Positions 23,423 through 32,208 of a stretch of DNA of 63,892 bases are shown here, piece after piece (position 1 is the first letter of the stretch; every line of letters starts with the position of its first letter). The notes beneath the pieces were generated by a model that was not told the origin of the DNA, did no database searches, and saw only the letters and a list, made by a program, of their open reading frames with translations. A program made the position numbers and the translations under genes. The stretch comes from DAOUBP01 sp034432655 (GTDB lineage: Bacteria; Chloroflexota; Anaerolineae; CG2-30-64-16). The stretch lies in NCBI GenBank assembly GCA_034432655.1, contig DAOUBP010000090.1, forward strand, positions 1 through 63,892, read 5' to 3'.

Positions 23423-24375
23423 CCTTGTGGTTCCTCCACGGTGTATGACTCTTGGGACTCCAGCAATGGTGGCTGAATCGCAGTTGGCTTGAGCCGGACG
23501 ATTTGCGGTGGAACGCTCAAATCGGGCATATCAGGATCATAGACCGATCTGCTCATCGGCCTGATGCGCAACGTGCCTCGTTCTGCGGCGCGGATGCGTT
23601 CCTTTGCGATGGCTATGTACTCGGGCATGAGTTCAGCGCCGATTGCTCGTCTCTCGTGCATCAAGGCTGCGATTGCTGTCGTTCCAACTCCCATAAACGG
23701 ATCAAGCACCCACTCGCCTGGATCAGTCAACGCCAAAATCAGTCGCTCGATGAGCTCCACCGGAAACTGACACGGGTGAATCGTCTTCTCGACATGGTTC
23801 GCCTTGACATTGGGAATCTCCCAAACATCGCTCGGATTCTTTCCCAAGGGATTGCCGCTGAGCTCGCCGCGTTTGGGCCCTTTGAAGTACTTCTTATCCG
23901 GATATTTCTGGGGAACCCGCACTGCATCGAGATTGAAAGTGTACTCATTCCCCTTGGTAAACCATAGGATCACTTCGTATCTCCCGGAGAATCTTTTCGA
24001 AGCATGCAAACCATGGCCAAAGTGCCACACGATCCGATTGCGTAAGTGCAAGCCCAGAGAAGCGAAGATAGGATACAAAACGATGTCAAGTGGGATGATC
24101 TCGCCGTTTTCAACATAATTGCCCACTTGCCAGCAAATGCTACCGCGATCATCGAGCGCCCTCACACATTGCTCGATGACTTTGCGTTGCTGCTCCAGAT
24201 AGACATCCATGTCAAGACGATTTTCATAGGGTTTGCCAAGATTGTAAGGAGGTGAAGTAACGACCAGCTTGACGAATCTATCCGGAATCCGCGGCAACAG
24301 ATCAAGACAATCGCCTTCGTGCAGTATGAGATCGGCTGTTGGGTCAAAGCAGGCAGCGATCTTTACCTTATCCAT
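23419..24375 (-). CDS. DNA methyltransferase (N4-cytosine or N6-adenine)
   Basis: A modification enzyme of about 318 residues paired with the restriction enzyme. The catalytic motif TSPPYNLGKPYENR is near residue 40, and the AdoMet motif DPFMGVGTTAIAALMHERR near residue 230, giving the beta-class order. The TSPPY form is common in both N4-C and N6-A methylases. The start is ATG 24375 (MDKVKIAACFD); an upstream start at 24432 would add 19 residues. The lower GC content marks the R-M pair as an island between hydrogenase-related genes. Confidence 0.88.
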   Translation of the reverse strand: MDKVKIAACFDPTADLILHEGDCLDLLPRIPDRFVKLVVTSPPYNLGKPYENRLDMDVYLEQQRKVIEQCVRALDDRGSICWQVGNYVENGEIIPLDIVLYPIFASLGLHLRNRIVWHFGHGLHASKRFSGRYEVILWFTKGNEYTFNLDAVRVPQKYPDKKYFKGPKRGELSGNPLGKNPSDVWEIPNVKANHVEKTIHPCQFPVELIERLILALTDPGEWVLDPFMGVGTTAIAALMHERRAIGAELMPEYIAIAKERIRAAERGTLRIRPMSRSVYDPDMPDLSVPPQIVRLKPTAIQPPLLESQESYTVEEPQG

Positions 24376-24469
24376 AATATACTCTCGCACGTGTCCTCTT
24401 AATGACAATCCTCCCAAAGTATACCCTGTCACCCCGTATCACGTCAATCAGCACTTTTTCAGAAACAGC

Positions 24470-24514
24470 CCGGCCCAGGATCGCGAGGTCCGCAGACCCG
24501 CTGTCCTGGGCCGG
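24470..24514 (-). terminator. Hairpin at end of the Hdr/Mvh hydrogenase operon
   Basis: An 11-bp perfect stem CCGGCCCAGGA/TCCTGGGCCGG with an inner GGTC/GACC pair, 22 bases after the stop of the ferritin-like gene. On the minus strand it is followed by GCTGTTTCTG, a weak T-rich stretch. It probably ends the 14-kb operon and separates it from the restriction-modification island. Confidence 0.55.
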
Positions 24515-24536
24515 TACGCTTGAGAGACCCCGAACC

Positions 24537-25007
24537 TCAACTCAACATGCGGGCCAGGCGCTGGACGTGTGCCTTTTCCTCGTGGATGATGCCCGTCAAC
24601 ACTTCACGCTCAGCTTCGCCCAGCAGCTCGCGCAGTTCGTAATAGAACAACAGCGTGTCCTTTTCGAAGCCGATGGCCCCCTGCAGGGCCAATGTAGCGT
24701 CCTCGGCCTTTTCTGCCACGGCCAGCGCTTTGTCCGGCCCGCTGAAAAGGTGTCCTTCCAGGGTGGCCTGCAGATAACGACGGTACTCGTCGTCCGTCCA
24801 GATGGGTGTTTCGTAAAGACTGCCCAGCCGTGTCGCCATCTTCTGAAACGCAACATAATGTCGCTGTTCCTGGCGGGCCAGCTCCTGGAAGATGTCCTGA
24901 ACGGCTGGATCAGCGGCTTTGGCCGCAGCCGCGTGGTAGAACGCCTCGCCATTCTTCTCGATCTGCAGCGCCATGTCGAGCGCTTGTGCTGCTGTGAAAA
25001 CCGCCAT
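24537..25007 (-). CDS. Ferritin-like di-iron (rubrerythrin-type) protein
   Basis: A 156-residue four-helix protein. Di-iron ligands are suggested by EKNGEAFYHAAA, ARQEQRHYVAF, GFEKDTLLFYYEL and IHEEKAHVQRL, the ExxH-type helices of the rubrerythrin/ferritin-like family. It lacks a rubredoxin domain. Relatives detoxify peroxide or oxygen. It is the last gene of the Hdr/Mvh hydrogenase operon, 99 bases after the large subunit gene, so it may protect that enzyme. Confidence 0.85.
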   Translation of the reverse strand: MAVFTAAQALDMALQIEKNGEAFYHAAAAKAADPAVQDIFQELARQEQRHYVAFQKMATRLGSLYETPIWTDDEYRRYLQATLEGHLFSGPDKALAVAEKAEDATLALQGAIGFEKDTLLFYYELRELLGEAEREVLTGIIHEEKAHVQRLARMLS

Positions 25008-25033
25008 GCATCCTCCTGAACGTTTTTCCTGGG

Positions 25034-25091
25034 ATCGAGGTTTCAGCCGGTCTCCTGGGACGGCGGGAAGAAAACCGGCTCAAGCCTCGAT
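25034..25091 (-). repeat. Long stem-loop between large subunit and ferritin-like genes
   Basis: Arms of 18 bases at 25034-25051 (ATCGAGGTTTCAGCCGGT) and 25074-25091 pair with two mismatches around a 22-base loop. It occupies most of the 99-base gap and could be an mRNA processing or stabilising element that sets relative expression. Confidence 0.55.
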
Positions 25092-25106
25092 TCCGAACTC
25101 TGGCAT

Positions 25107-26567
25107 CTAGCCGCGTTTCAGCACGTCTTTGATATTCCCGTCCGCGTCGAAGATGCGCACCTCCAGCGGCATCTGGCCCGTCAGCGTGTGCGTCGCACAA
25201 CCGAAGCACGGGTCGTAGGAGCGGAACGCCATCTCCACCCGGTTCAAGATTCCTTCGGTGATCACACCCTTCTTGATCACGGCCTGGGCCGCCTGGCGCA
25301 CCGAGATGGCGATGGGCGCGTAGTTGTTGGTGGTGCCGACGATCAGGTTGGCCTTCTTGACGACCCCCCGCTCGTCGGTGACGTAGTGATGGGTCAGGGT
25401 GCCGCGCGGAGCCTCGACGATGCCCACCCCCTCGGTCGGCTTCTCGGTGGGCAGGTTGCGCACGTGTGGGTTGGTGATGTCGGGATCGGTGCTCAGCTCC
25501 AGCAGCCGCTCGGCCGCATAGAGCAGCTCGATCAGCCGCGCCCAATGCGTGGCCAGGGTGTGATGCACCGGCTTGCCGCCCAGGGTGGCGTAGAACTCCT
25601 CGTAGGCCTCCTGGGCGCGCGGGGTGGCCATGCCGTCGGCCGCGTTGAGCCGCGAGAGCGGCGTGGCCTGATAGACGCCGCTGTCCTTGCCCGCCACCAG
25701 CCCCTTCCAGCCCACCTTCTTCAGATAGGGGAACTTGAGGTAGGTCCACGGCTCCACCCGCTCGGCCACCACGTCCAGATACTCGTTGGGGCTGTATTTG
25801 ACGAACTCCTTGCCGTCCGGCCCCACCACGCGCACCTTGCCGTCGTAGAAGTTGACCTTGTTGTTGGCATCCACCGTGCCCATGTAGTAGGTGGGCAGGG
25901 TGAACGCCTCCGACAGGATCAGGTCCACGTAGGCCTTGTTCTTGAGCACCACATCTTTGAAGAGCTGAATGGAGAACAGCCCGAAGTCCACCAGCTCGCG
26001 GGCCGTCTTCTCGAACTGGGCCCGTTCCTCCTCAGTGATGCGTTTGGCCACGCCGCCGGGCACGCCGAAGGTCGGGTGTATCTTGCGGCCGCCCAGCGCG
26101 CCGACGATGTCCATGGCCTTGCCGCGCGCCTGGATCACGGCCGTACCGGTCTCCACGCCCACCTTGTGGATCAGGCCCAGGATGTTGCGCTCGGCCGGCG
26201 GCGCATCGGGCCCCAGGACGAAGTCGGGCGCGGCCAGGATGTAGAAGTGGACGGTGTGATCGGCGACGTAGAAGGCCGAGTAGAAGAGCTCGCGCAGCTT
26301 CTTGGCCGTCGGCGGCGGGTCCACATGGTAGACCGCGTCGCACGCCTTGGTGGAGGCCATGTGGTGCGCCTCGGGACACACGCCGCAGATACGTGGGGTG
26401 ATATCAATCAGCTCCTCCACCAGCCGGCCCTCGGCGAACTTCTCGAACCCGCGCAGCTCGGGGATCACCATGTACGCGTTGGCGACGTCGCCCTCATCGT
26501 TCAAGAAGATGTCAATCCGGCCGTGGCCTTCGAGACGGGTAATCGGATCAATGCTGATCTTCTGCAT
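25107..26567 (-). CDS. mvhA: Group 3 [NiFe]-hydrogenase large subunit (Mvh/Hox-like)
   Basis: A 486-residue catalytic subunit of a cytoplasmic bidirectional hydrogenase. The N-terminal motif is RICGVCPEAHH with both Cys intact; the C-terminal motif is DPCFGCATH, followed by a 27-residue tail expected to be removed by a protease. ISIDPITRLEGHG at the start and the VDPPPTAKKLRELFYSAFY segment are typical of MvhA/HoxH. Its small subunit gene lies upstream, but the two are separated by a GxxExxY gene and repeats. Partners in the operon suggest coupling of H2 to NAD(H), ferredoxin and a heterodisulfide-like acceptor. Confidence 0.92.
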   Translation of the reverse strand: MQKISIDPITRLEGHGRIDIFLNDEGDVANAYMVIPELRGFEKFAEGRLVEELIDITPRICGVCPEAHHMASTKACDAVYHVDPPPTAKKLRELFYSAFYVADHTVHFYILAAPDFVLGPDAPPAERNILGLIHKVGVETGTAVIQARGKAMDIVGALGGRKIHPTFGVPGGVAKRITEEERAQFEKTARELVDFGLFSIQLFKDVVLKNKAYVDLILSEAFTLPTYYMGTVDANNKVNFYDGKVRVVGPDGKEFVKYSPNEYLDVVAERVEPWTYLKFPYLKKVGWKGLVAGKDSGVYQATPLSRLNAADGMATPRAQEAYEEFYATLGGKPVHHTLATHWARLIELLYAAERLLELSTDPDITNPHVRNLPTEKPTEGVGIVEAPRGTLTHHYVTDERGVVKKANLIVGTTNNYAPIAISVRQAAQAVIKKGVITEGILNRVEMAFRSYDPCFGCATHTLTGQMPLEVRIFDADGNIKDVLKRG

Positions 26568-26579
26568 GTGCCTCTCCTT

Positions 26580-26660
26580 CTTTTGCCACGGATTACACGG
26601 ATTTCACTGATTTTCTGATCTCGTTGTTGAGAAATCCATGCAATCCGTGTAACCCGTGAC
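26580..26660. repeat. CCACGGATTACACGGATT repeat, left flank of GxxExxY gene
   Basis: Contains CCACGGATTACACGGATTT and, inverted, AATCCGTGTAACCCGTG. A matching tract is at 27048-27113, so the gene between is bracketed by the same repeat pair. Confidence 0.75.
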
Positions 26661-26666
26661 CGCGAC

Positions 26667-27035
26667 TTACTTTACCAGGCGCTTGTGTTGAAGAGATCGC
26701 GCGCCGAAGTTCAGGAGCAGCGCCAAGCGGAGTCCGGTCGCCGCCAGGTAATTGAGCGCCTGAGCTTCGTGATTTGTGTTCAAGGCGGAAACGGCTTTGA
26801 TCTCCAGAATGATCTTGTCCTCTATGACGAAGTCGGCCACGTAATCGCCTACCAGGACGCCCTTGTAAGTCACCGGAAGACGCTTGAGTTGCTCAAAACG
26901 AATGCCTCGCAACGTCAGTTCGTGTGCCAGTGCCGCCTGGTATACGGCTTCCAGATATCCAGGCCCCAAGATCCTGTGCACCTCCATCGCCGCACCAATA
27001 ACGGCGAAAGTTAGCTCCTGGTAGAGCAGCTCCAC
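26667..27035 (-). CDS. GxxExxY family protein
   Basis: A 122-residue protein of the GxxExxY family, named after the motif GPGYLEAVYQAAL near residues 24-36. The core YVADFVIEDKIILEIKA has the Asp and Glu-x-Lys expected of a PD-(D/E)XK nuclease-like fold. The family is scattered, its function is unknown, and it is usually found with CCACGGAT-type repeats, as here. It interrupts a hydrogenase operon between the genes for the two core subunits, which points to insertion as a mobile unit. Confidence 0.9.
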   Translation of the reverse strand: MELLYQELTFAVIGAAMEVHRILGPGYLEAVYQAALAHELTLRGIRFEQLKRLPVTYKGVLVGDYVADFVIEDKIILEIKAVSALNTNHEAQALNYLAATGLRLALLLNFGARSLQHKRLVK

Positions 27036-27047
27036 ATTCTCTTCTCC

Positions 27048-27113
27048 TTGCCACGGATGACACGGATTACCCCAACGATAGAAGCAGCTAATCCGTGCAA
27101 TCCGTGGCTAAGA
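27048..27113. repeat. CCACGGATGACACGGATT repeat, right flank of GxxExxY gene
   Basis: Contains CCACGGATGACACGGATTA and, inverted, TAATCCGTGCAATCCGTGG. It ends at the last codons of the hydrogenase small subunit gene, whose final residues may therefore come from the insertion. Confidence 0.75.
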
Positions 27114-28076
27114 AAGTCGCGCTCGATGCAACAACGACGCGGGCAGGCTGAAGCGATAGAACGTCCCGACCGGGTCGAGGATCTCGCTCACGATGCGCCG
27201 CGCTTCCTCCTCGGTGTCGGCGTCCACCACGGAGGCGACCGCCGCCAGCAGGGATGCGCCCTGGTCGCAGACGTTGGGCGGCGGGCCGTAGCAGCCGCGG
27301 CACGGGATGTCCACCTTGGTGCACAGCGCGCCGCAGCCCCCGCGCGTCGCCGGCCCCGCGCAGATGATCCCCTGGTCGAACAGGCACCTGGTCGAGTCGG
27401 GGATGATCTCGTGGTAGCGGTAGAACTTCTTGATCTTCTTCTCTTCCCGCACGTGCTTGCACTCGTCGCAGACCGTCTTCTCGTTGGCGCCGACCACGCT
27501 CCCCTTGGGCGGCAGCTTGCCCGCGACGATGGCTTCGATCACGGCCCAGATCTGCGGATCCTGCGGCGGGCAACCGGGCAGGAAGTAGTCCACGTCGGTC
27601 ACCTGGGCCAACGTCTTGACGGTGTTGTAAAACTTGGGGATGTGGATCTCCCCTTCGGGCATCGGATAGGCCGTCTGCGGCACGACCTTGTTCGGGTTGT
27701 CAACCGATTCCGATTCCAGATAGACGCGGCGGAAGATGGACTCGCGGTCGAACAGGTTCGCCAGGCCGGGAATGCAGCCTTCGTAGGAGCAGGAACCGAA
27801 CGCGACCAGGATCTTGGACTTCTTGCGCAGCAGGTGGGCCAGGTGTTCGTTCTCCGACGTGCGGATGGCGCCGTTGAAGAAGCAGACGTCCATGTAGCCG
27901 TCGGGGTAGGACTCGACGTCCTTGTACTTGAAGTCGGTCGCCACCGGCCAGAACACGATGTCGGCCAGCTGGTCCACGATCAACAGCTTCTCGCGCAGCT
28001 CGACGACGGCGATCTCACAGCCGCCGCAGGAAGCGGCCCAGTAGAGGCCCAGTTTGAGCTTGCCGTTCTGTCCCAT
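27108..28076 (-). CDS. mvhG: Group 3 [NiFe]-hydrogenase small subunit
   Basis: A 322-residue electron-transfer subunit. The proximal cluster motif is WAASCGGCEIAV; GSCSYEGCIPG and LPGCPPQDP supply the remaining ligands. The C-terminal part has CDECKHV and CAGPATRGGCGALCTKVDIPCRGCYGPP for further [4Fe-4S] clusters, typical of MvhG/group 3 enzymes. No signal peptide is present, so it is cytoplasmic. It is directly after mvhD in the transcript (3-base gap) and is separated from its large subunit by the GxxExxY insertion. Confidence 0.92.
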   Translation of the reverse strand: MGQNGKLKLGLYWAASCGGCEIAVVELREKLLIVDQLADIVFWPVATDFKYKDVESYPDGYMDVCFFNGAIRTSENEHLAHLLRKKSKILVAFGSCSYEGCIPGLANLFDRESIFRRVYLESESVDNPNKVVPQTAYPMPEGEIHIPKFYNTVKTLAQVTDVDYFLPGCPPQDPQIWAVIEAIVAGKLPPKGSVVGANEKTVCDECKHVREEKKIKKFYRYHEIIPDSTRCLFDQGIICAGPATRGGCGALCTKVDIPCRGCYGPPPNVCDQGASLLAAVASVVDADTEEEARRIVSEILDPVGTFYRFSLPASLLHRARLS

Positions 28077-28079
28077 CGC

Positions 28080-28523
28080 TCAATCCTCCTTGCTCGCGAA
28101 CTGCTGCTTCCAGTTGAGCGGGCCCAGCTTGCGCACCTGCTCGGTGAACTCTCGGGTCAGCTCGGCCCATTTGGGCGCTTCCGCGCCGGAGATCCACCCC
28201 CAGTGGAAGCGCCCCTCCTCGATGCCGTACTGTTTCAAGAGCGCTTCGACCAGGGGCATGCGGCGGAAGGTCTTGTAGTTGCCGTTGTTGTAATGGCAAT
28301 CCCCGGGCGGATGACAGCCGGAGACGATGACGCCGTCCGCGCCCTCGGCGAACGCCTTGAGCACGAAGACCGGGTCAATGCGGCCGGTGCACATCACGCG
28401 GATGATGTCCACGTTGGGCGGCTGCTTCATGCGGGAGACGCCCGCAGTGTCGGCCGCGGTGTAGGTGCACCAATTGCAGAGAAAGGCCACGATGCGAGGC
28501 TCAAACTTACCGTTGCCGCTCAT
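28080..28523 (-). CDS. mvhD: MvhD-like [2Fe-2S] electron transfer subunit
   Basis: A 147-residue MvhD that links the hydrogenase to HdrA. The cluster ligands are in FLCNWCTYTAADTAG, VMCTGRIDP and GCHPPGDCHY. The start ATG at 28523 (MSGNGKFEPRIVAF) overlaps nothing but follows the HdrA-like gene by one base. Its presence is the main evidence that the hydrogenase is physically joined to the Hdr proteins of the same operon. Confidence 0.92.
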   Translation of the reverse strand: MSGNGKFEPRIVAFLCNWCTYTAADTAGVSRMKQPPNVDIIRVMCTGRIDPVFVLKAFAEGADGVIVSGCHPPGDCHYNNGNYKTFRRMPLVEALLKQYGIEEGRFHWGWISGAEAPKWAELTREFTEQVRKLGPLNWKQQFASKED

Positions 28524-28524
28524 C

Positions 28525-30318
28525 TCACACCTCCACCCGTTCGGGCAGCCGGAACAGCCCCTCGATTTGGGCCATGATCTGGTCGTCGGTGAAGTGCTTG
28601 CCCGTGATCGCGCCCGCGGGGCAGGTCGCCACGCAGGTGCCACACCCCTTGCACAGCGCCTCGTTGACGCGCGCCACGTTGTCCTCGACGATGAAGCTGA
28701 TCGCGGTATACGGGCAGACCGAAAGGCACGTCTTGCAGGCCGAGCACAGCTTCTCGTCCACCACCGCGACCTGCGGCGAGATGGTGACCTCGCCCTTGTT
28801 CAGGAGCGCCAACGCCATCGAAGCGGCCGCGCCGGCATGCGCCACGGTATCGGGCACGTCCTTGGGGCCTTGCGCCGCGCCGGCCAGGAAGACGCCGTCG
28901 GTGTTGGTCTCCACCGGCCGCAGCTTGGGATGCGCCTCGGCGAACCAGCCATCGGGCGTGCGGCTGAGGCCGAAGAGCTGGGCGATCTTCTGCGCATCGG
29001 CCGGCGGCTCGATGGCCGAGCTGAGCACCACCATGTCCACGTCCACCGCCACCAGCTTGCCCAGGTTGGCGTCCTCGCCGGTCACGCGCAGCTTGCCGTT
29101 CTCCAGCACCTGCACCTCGGCCCCGCGGCCGCGCACCATCACCACCCCTTCTTCCTGCACGCGCTCGTAGAACTCCTCGTAGCCCTTGCCGAACGCGCGC
29201 ATGTCCATGTAGAACTCGTACACCTCGGCATGCGTCTTATCGCGCACCAGGTGCGCCTGCTTGAGCGAGTACATGCAGCAGATGCGCGAGCAGTACTCGT
29301 GCGCGTTGGGGTTCTTGTCGCGCGAGCCGACGCAATGGATGATCGCCACCCGCTCCGGCTTCTTCCCGTCGGCCGTCAGGATCTGGCCGCCGGTGGGGCC
29401 GCTGGCGTTGGAGAGCCGCTCGAACTCCAGCGCGGTGATGATGTTGGGCGACTTGCCGTAGGAATACTGGCTCAGCTTCGTCGCATCCCACATCTGGAAG
29501 CCGGTGGCGACCACGATCGCGCCGACGTTCAGCTCGACGATCTCATCCTGCTGCGTGAAGTCAATCGCGTTCGCCTCGCACAGCATCTGGCACGCGCCAC
29601 AGGCATCCTCGATCTGGCCGTTGGAGCGGTCGTACTGGCGGAAGCGGATGCACGAGTCGGTGTCAATCACCGGCACACGGGGCACCGCCTGCAAGAACGG
29701 CACGTAGATGGCCGAGGTCGGGCCGAGCGGCTTCTCAGCGTAGATGCCGGCCTGCTCCATCACGATCTCGATGGCGCCGGTGGGGCACACGATGGTGCAT
29801 GCGCCGCAACCGATGCACTGCCGTGTCTTCTCCATGAAGGGCGGGCCCACCTTCCGATCCACGCCCCGGCTGGAGAAGTTGAGCACGTGCGCCTTCACCA
29901 TGTCATTGCAGACACGCACGCACAGGCCGCAGAGGATGCACTTCTCGTTTGGATCATCCACCGGGTAGGGCGGCTCCGTGACGCCGTATTCGGCCGCCAT
30001 CTCCTGGATCAGCGGCACATTGGGCGTGCGCGAGAGCATCAAGCTCAGGATCATCTTGCGCGTCTCACGCACCTCCGGCGAGTTGGTGCGCACCTCCAGC
30101 CCGTCCCAGGCCGGATGGGTGCAGGCGGTCTGCAGGCTCGACCAGCCGCGACGGATCACCTCGACGGTGCACAGGCGACAGGCGCCATAAGGCTCCAGCA
30201 CAGGATGGTAACACAGGGTGGGAATGTGGATGTTGTTCTTTCGGCAGACCTCCAGGATGGTCATGCTGTCGTCGGCCTGAAAGGTCTGACCGTCAATGAT
30301 CAGTTGCGTTTTGGCCAT
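28525..30318 (-). CDS. HoxU-like domain fused to C-terminal half of HdrA
   Basis: A 597-residue hybrid. Residues 1-80: plant-type [2Fe-2S] domain (CYHPVLEPYGACRLCTVEV, then CTHP). Residues 130-200: two [4Fe-4S] motifs (CILCGLCVRVCN; CIGCGACTIVCPTG), as in HoxU/NuoG. From about 225 the protein matches the C-terminal part of HdrA (AIYVPFLQAVPRVPVID, DACGACQMLCEANAIDF, GAIVVATGF, YCSRICCMYSLKQAHLV), ending in a 2x[4Fe-4S] ferredoxin (CSACKTCLSVCP; CKGCGTCVATCP). The N-terminal FAD motif of HdrA is missing here and is on the separate protein at 33150-33995. The two must meet to form the flavin site. Start ATG 30318 with GGAGG. Confidence 0.9.
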   Translation of the reverse strand: MAKTQLIIDGQTFQADDSMTILEVCRKNNIHIPTLCYHPVLEPYGACRLCTVEVIRRGWSSLQTACTHPAWDGLEVRTNSPEVRETRKMILSLMLSRTPNVPLIQEMAAEYGVTEPPYPVDDPNEKCILCGLCVRVCNDMVKAHVLNFSSRGVDRKVGPPFMEKTRQCIGCGACTIVCPTGAIEIVMEQAGIYAEKPLGPTSAIYVPFLQAVPRVPVIDTDSCIRFRQYDRSNGQIEDACGACQMLCEANAIDFTQQDEIVELNVGAIVVATGFQMWDATKLSQYSYGKSPNIITALEFERLSNASGPTGGQILTADGKKPERVAIIHCVGSRDKNPNAHEYCSRICCMYSLKQAHLVRDKTHAEVYEFYMDMRAFGKGYEEFYERVQEEGVVMVRGRGAEVQVLENGKLRVTGEDANLGKLVAVDVDMVVLSSAIEPPADAQKIAQLFGLSRTPDGWFAEAHPKLRPVETNTDGVFLAGAAQGPKDVPDTVAHAGAAASMALALLNKGEVTISPQVAVVDEKLCSACKTCLSVCPYTAISFIVEDNVARVNEALCKGCGTCVATCPAGAITGKHFTDDQIMAQIEGLFRLPERVEV

Positions 30319-30322
30319 AGCT

Positions 30323-32206
30323 TCACCTCCCTGCGACCTTATGACCGTTGCCGCCGGATGCGGCGGTCGCCGCTTTTCCGCCGACCGGCACCGTCACCTG
30401 GCCGGCTGCGACGGCAGCTTTGGGCACTACTTGAATAGCGTCGAGCTTGCACGCCTCGAAGCAAGCGCCGCACTGGATGCATTTCACCTGATCGATTTCG
30501 TGCGGTTGTTTCAGTGAACCGGAAATGCCCTCTTGCGGACATACCTTGACGCACAGGCCACAACCCTTGCACTTATCCTCCAGGATGACATAAGCGATCA
30601 GGCTGCGGCAGGCGCCTGAGGGACAGAACCGTTGATAGATGTGTTGTTCGTATTCCTCACGGAAGTAGCGCAATGTGCTCAGTACGGGGTTGGGGGCCGA
30701 CTTGCCCAGGCCACACAGGGACGCGTAGGCCACCGTCTTGGCCAGCGACTCCAACATCGGCAGGTCCTCGGGCCGGGCTGTCCCGTTGGAGATGTTGGTC
30801 AAGATCTCCAGCATCCGCTTGATCCCCTCCCGACAGGTTGAGCACTTCCCGCACGACTCGTCCTTCAGGAACTCCAGGAAGTAGCGGGCGATGTCCACCA
30901 TGCAGGTGCGGTCGTCCATGACGATCATGCCGCCGGAACCCATCATGGAGCCGGCCTCGGTCAGGGTCTCGTAGTCCACCGGGATATCCAGCATGCTGGC
31001 CGGGATGCAGCCGCCGGATGGGCCGCCGGTCTGCACGGCTTTGACTTTGCGGCCCTTGGGCGGTCCGCCGCCGATGTCGTAGATGATCTCTTTGAGGGTG
31101 ATGCCCATGGGGACTTCGATCAGGCCGGGATTGCGCACCTTGCCCACCAGGCAAAACGCCTTGGTGCCCTTGCTGCGCTCGGTGCCGATGGAGGCAAACC
31201 ATGCGGCCCCTTTGTTGATGATGTGCGGGACGTTGGCCCAGGTCTCCACGTTGTTCAGGCACGAAGGCCGATCCCACAGGCCCCGCTCGGTCGCGTGGAT
31301 GTGCTTGGCGCGCGGCTCGCCCACCTTGCCCTCCAGCGATTGCATCAGCGCAGAGGATTCGCCGCAGACGAACGCGCCGGCCCCGCGCACGATCTTGATG
31401 TCGAAATCGAAGCCGGAGCCCAGGATATCTTTGCCGAGCAATCCGTACTCACGGGCCTGCTGGATGGCGATGCCCAGGTTCTTCACTGCCAGGGGATATT
31501 CGTCGCGGACGTAGATGTAGCCCTGGTGTGCCCCCACCGCATAGGCGCCGATGATCATGCCTTCGATCACCGCGTGGGGGTCGCCTTCCATCAGGGCACG
31601 ATCCATGAACGCGCCGGGGTCGCCCTCGTCTCCGTTGGCGATCACGTACTTGATGTCGCCCCTGGCGTGGCGCGTGTGTTCCCACTTGCGGCCGGTGGGG
31701 AAGCCGGCTCCCCCGCGGCCACGCAGCCCCGATTTCTTGATCTCCTCGATCACCTGCTCGGGGGTCATGGAGGTGAGTACCTTGCCCAACGCCTCATAGC
31801 CGCCGACCGCAATGTATTCCTCGATCGAGGTGGGATCAATGCGGCCGGAGTTGCCCAAGACGATGCGCATCTGCTTGGCGTAGAATGGGATCTGGTCGTA
31901 GCTCTGCACGGCCTTGCGCGTGGACGGCTCTTTGTAGAGCAGCTTCTGCACAACCCGACCCTTGATCAGCGTCTCTTCCACCAGTTCGGGGATGTCGGCC
32001 GTCTGGACGTTGACATAGAACACGCCGTTGGGCTCGATGGTCAGGATCGGCCCCATGCTGCAAAAGCCGCGGCAACCGGTCTCAACGACGCGCACTTCTT
32101 CCGCCAGGCCGCGGCGGCCGATTTCCTCCTGCAACGTCGGGATGAACTCGGGGGCTCGGCCGTGAAGACAACTCACCAGGACATCAGCTCGATGTAGCTC
32201 AGCCAT
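30323..32206 (-). CDS. nuoF: NuoF-like NADH/FMN subunit with ferredoxin extensions
   Basis: A 627-residue HndC/HydB-type protein. Residues 1-90: thioredoxin-like [2Fe-2S] domain with CLHG, ETGCRGFCSMGP. Middle: FMN/NADH part with GLRGRGGAGFPTGRKW and NGDEGDPGAFMDR, then the [4Fe-4S] motif ESCGKCSTCREG. C-terminus: two [4Fe-4S] motifs (CKGCGLCVKVCP; CIQCGACFEACK) and a Gly/Ala-rich tail. The start at ATG 32206 is two bases after the upstream stop with AAGGGGG before it. It connects the Hdr/hydrogenase complex to NAD(H). Confidence 0.92.
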   Translation of the reverse strand: MAELHRADVLVSCLHGRAPEFIPTLQEEIGRRGLAEEVRVVETGCRGFCSMGPILTIEPNGVFYVNVQTADIPELVEETLIKGRVVQKLLYKEPSTRKAVQSYDQIPFYAKQMRIVLGNSGRIDPTSIEEYIAVGGYEALGKVLTSMTPEQVIEEIKKSGLRGRGGAGFPTGRKWEHTRHARGDIKYVIANGDEGDPGAFMDRALMEGDPHAVIEGMIIGAYAVGAHQGYIYVRDEYPLAVKNLGIAIQQAREYGLLGKDILGSGFDFDIKIVRGAGAFVCGESSALMQSLEGKVGEPRAKHIHATERGLWDRPSCLNNVETWANVPHIINKGAAWFASIGTERSKGTKAFCLVGKVRNPGLIEVPMGITLKEIIYDIGGGPPKGRKVKAVQTGGPSGGCIPASMLDIPVDYETLTEAGSMMGSGGMIVMDDRTCMVDIARYFLEFLKDESCGKCSTCREGIKRMLEILTNISNGTARPEDLPMLESLAKTVAYASLCGLGKSAPNPVLSTLRYFREEYEQHIYQRFCPSGACRSLIAYVILEDKCKGCGLCVKVCPQEGISGSLKQPHEIDQVKCIQCGACFEACKLDAIQVVPKAAVAAGQVTVPVGGKAATAASGGNGHKVAGR

Positions 32207-32208
32207 AT

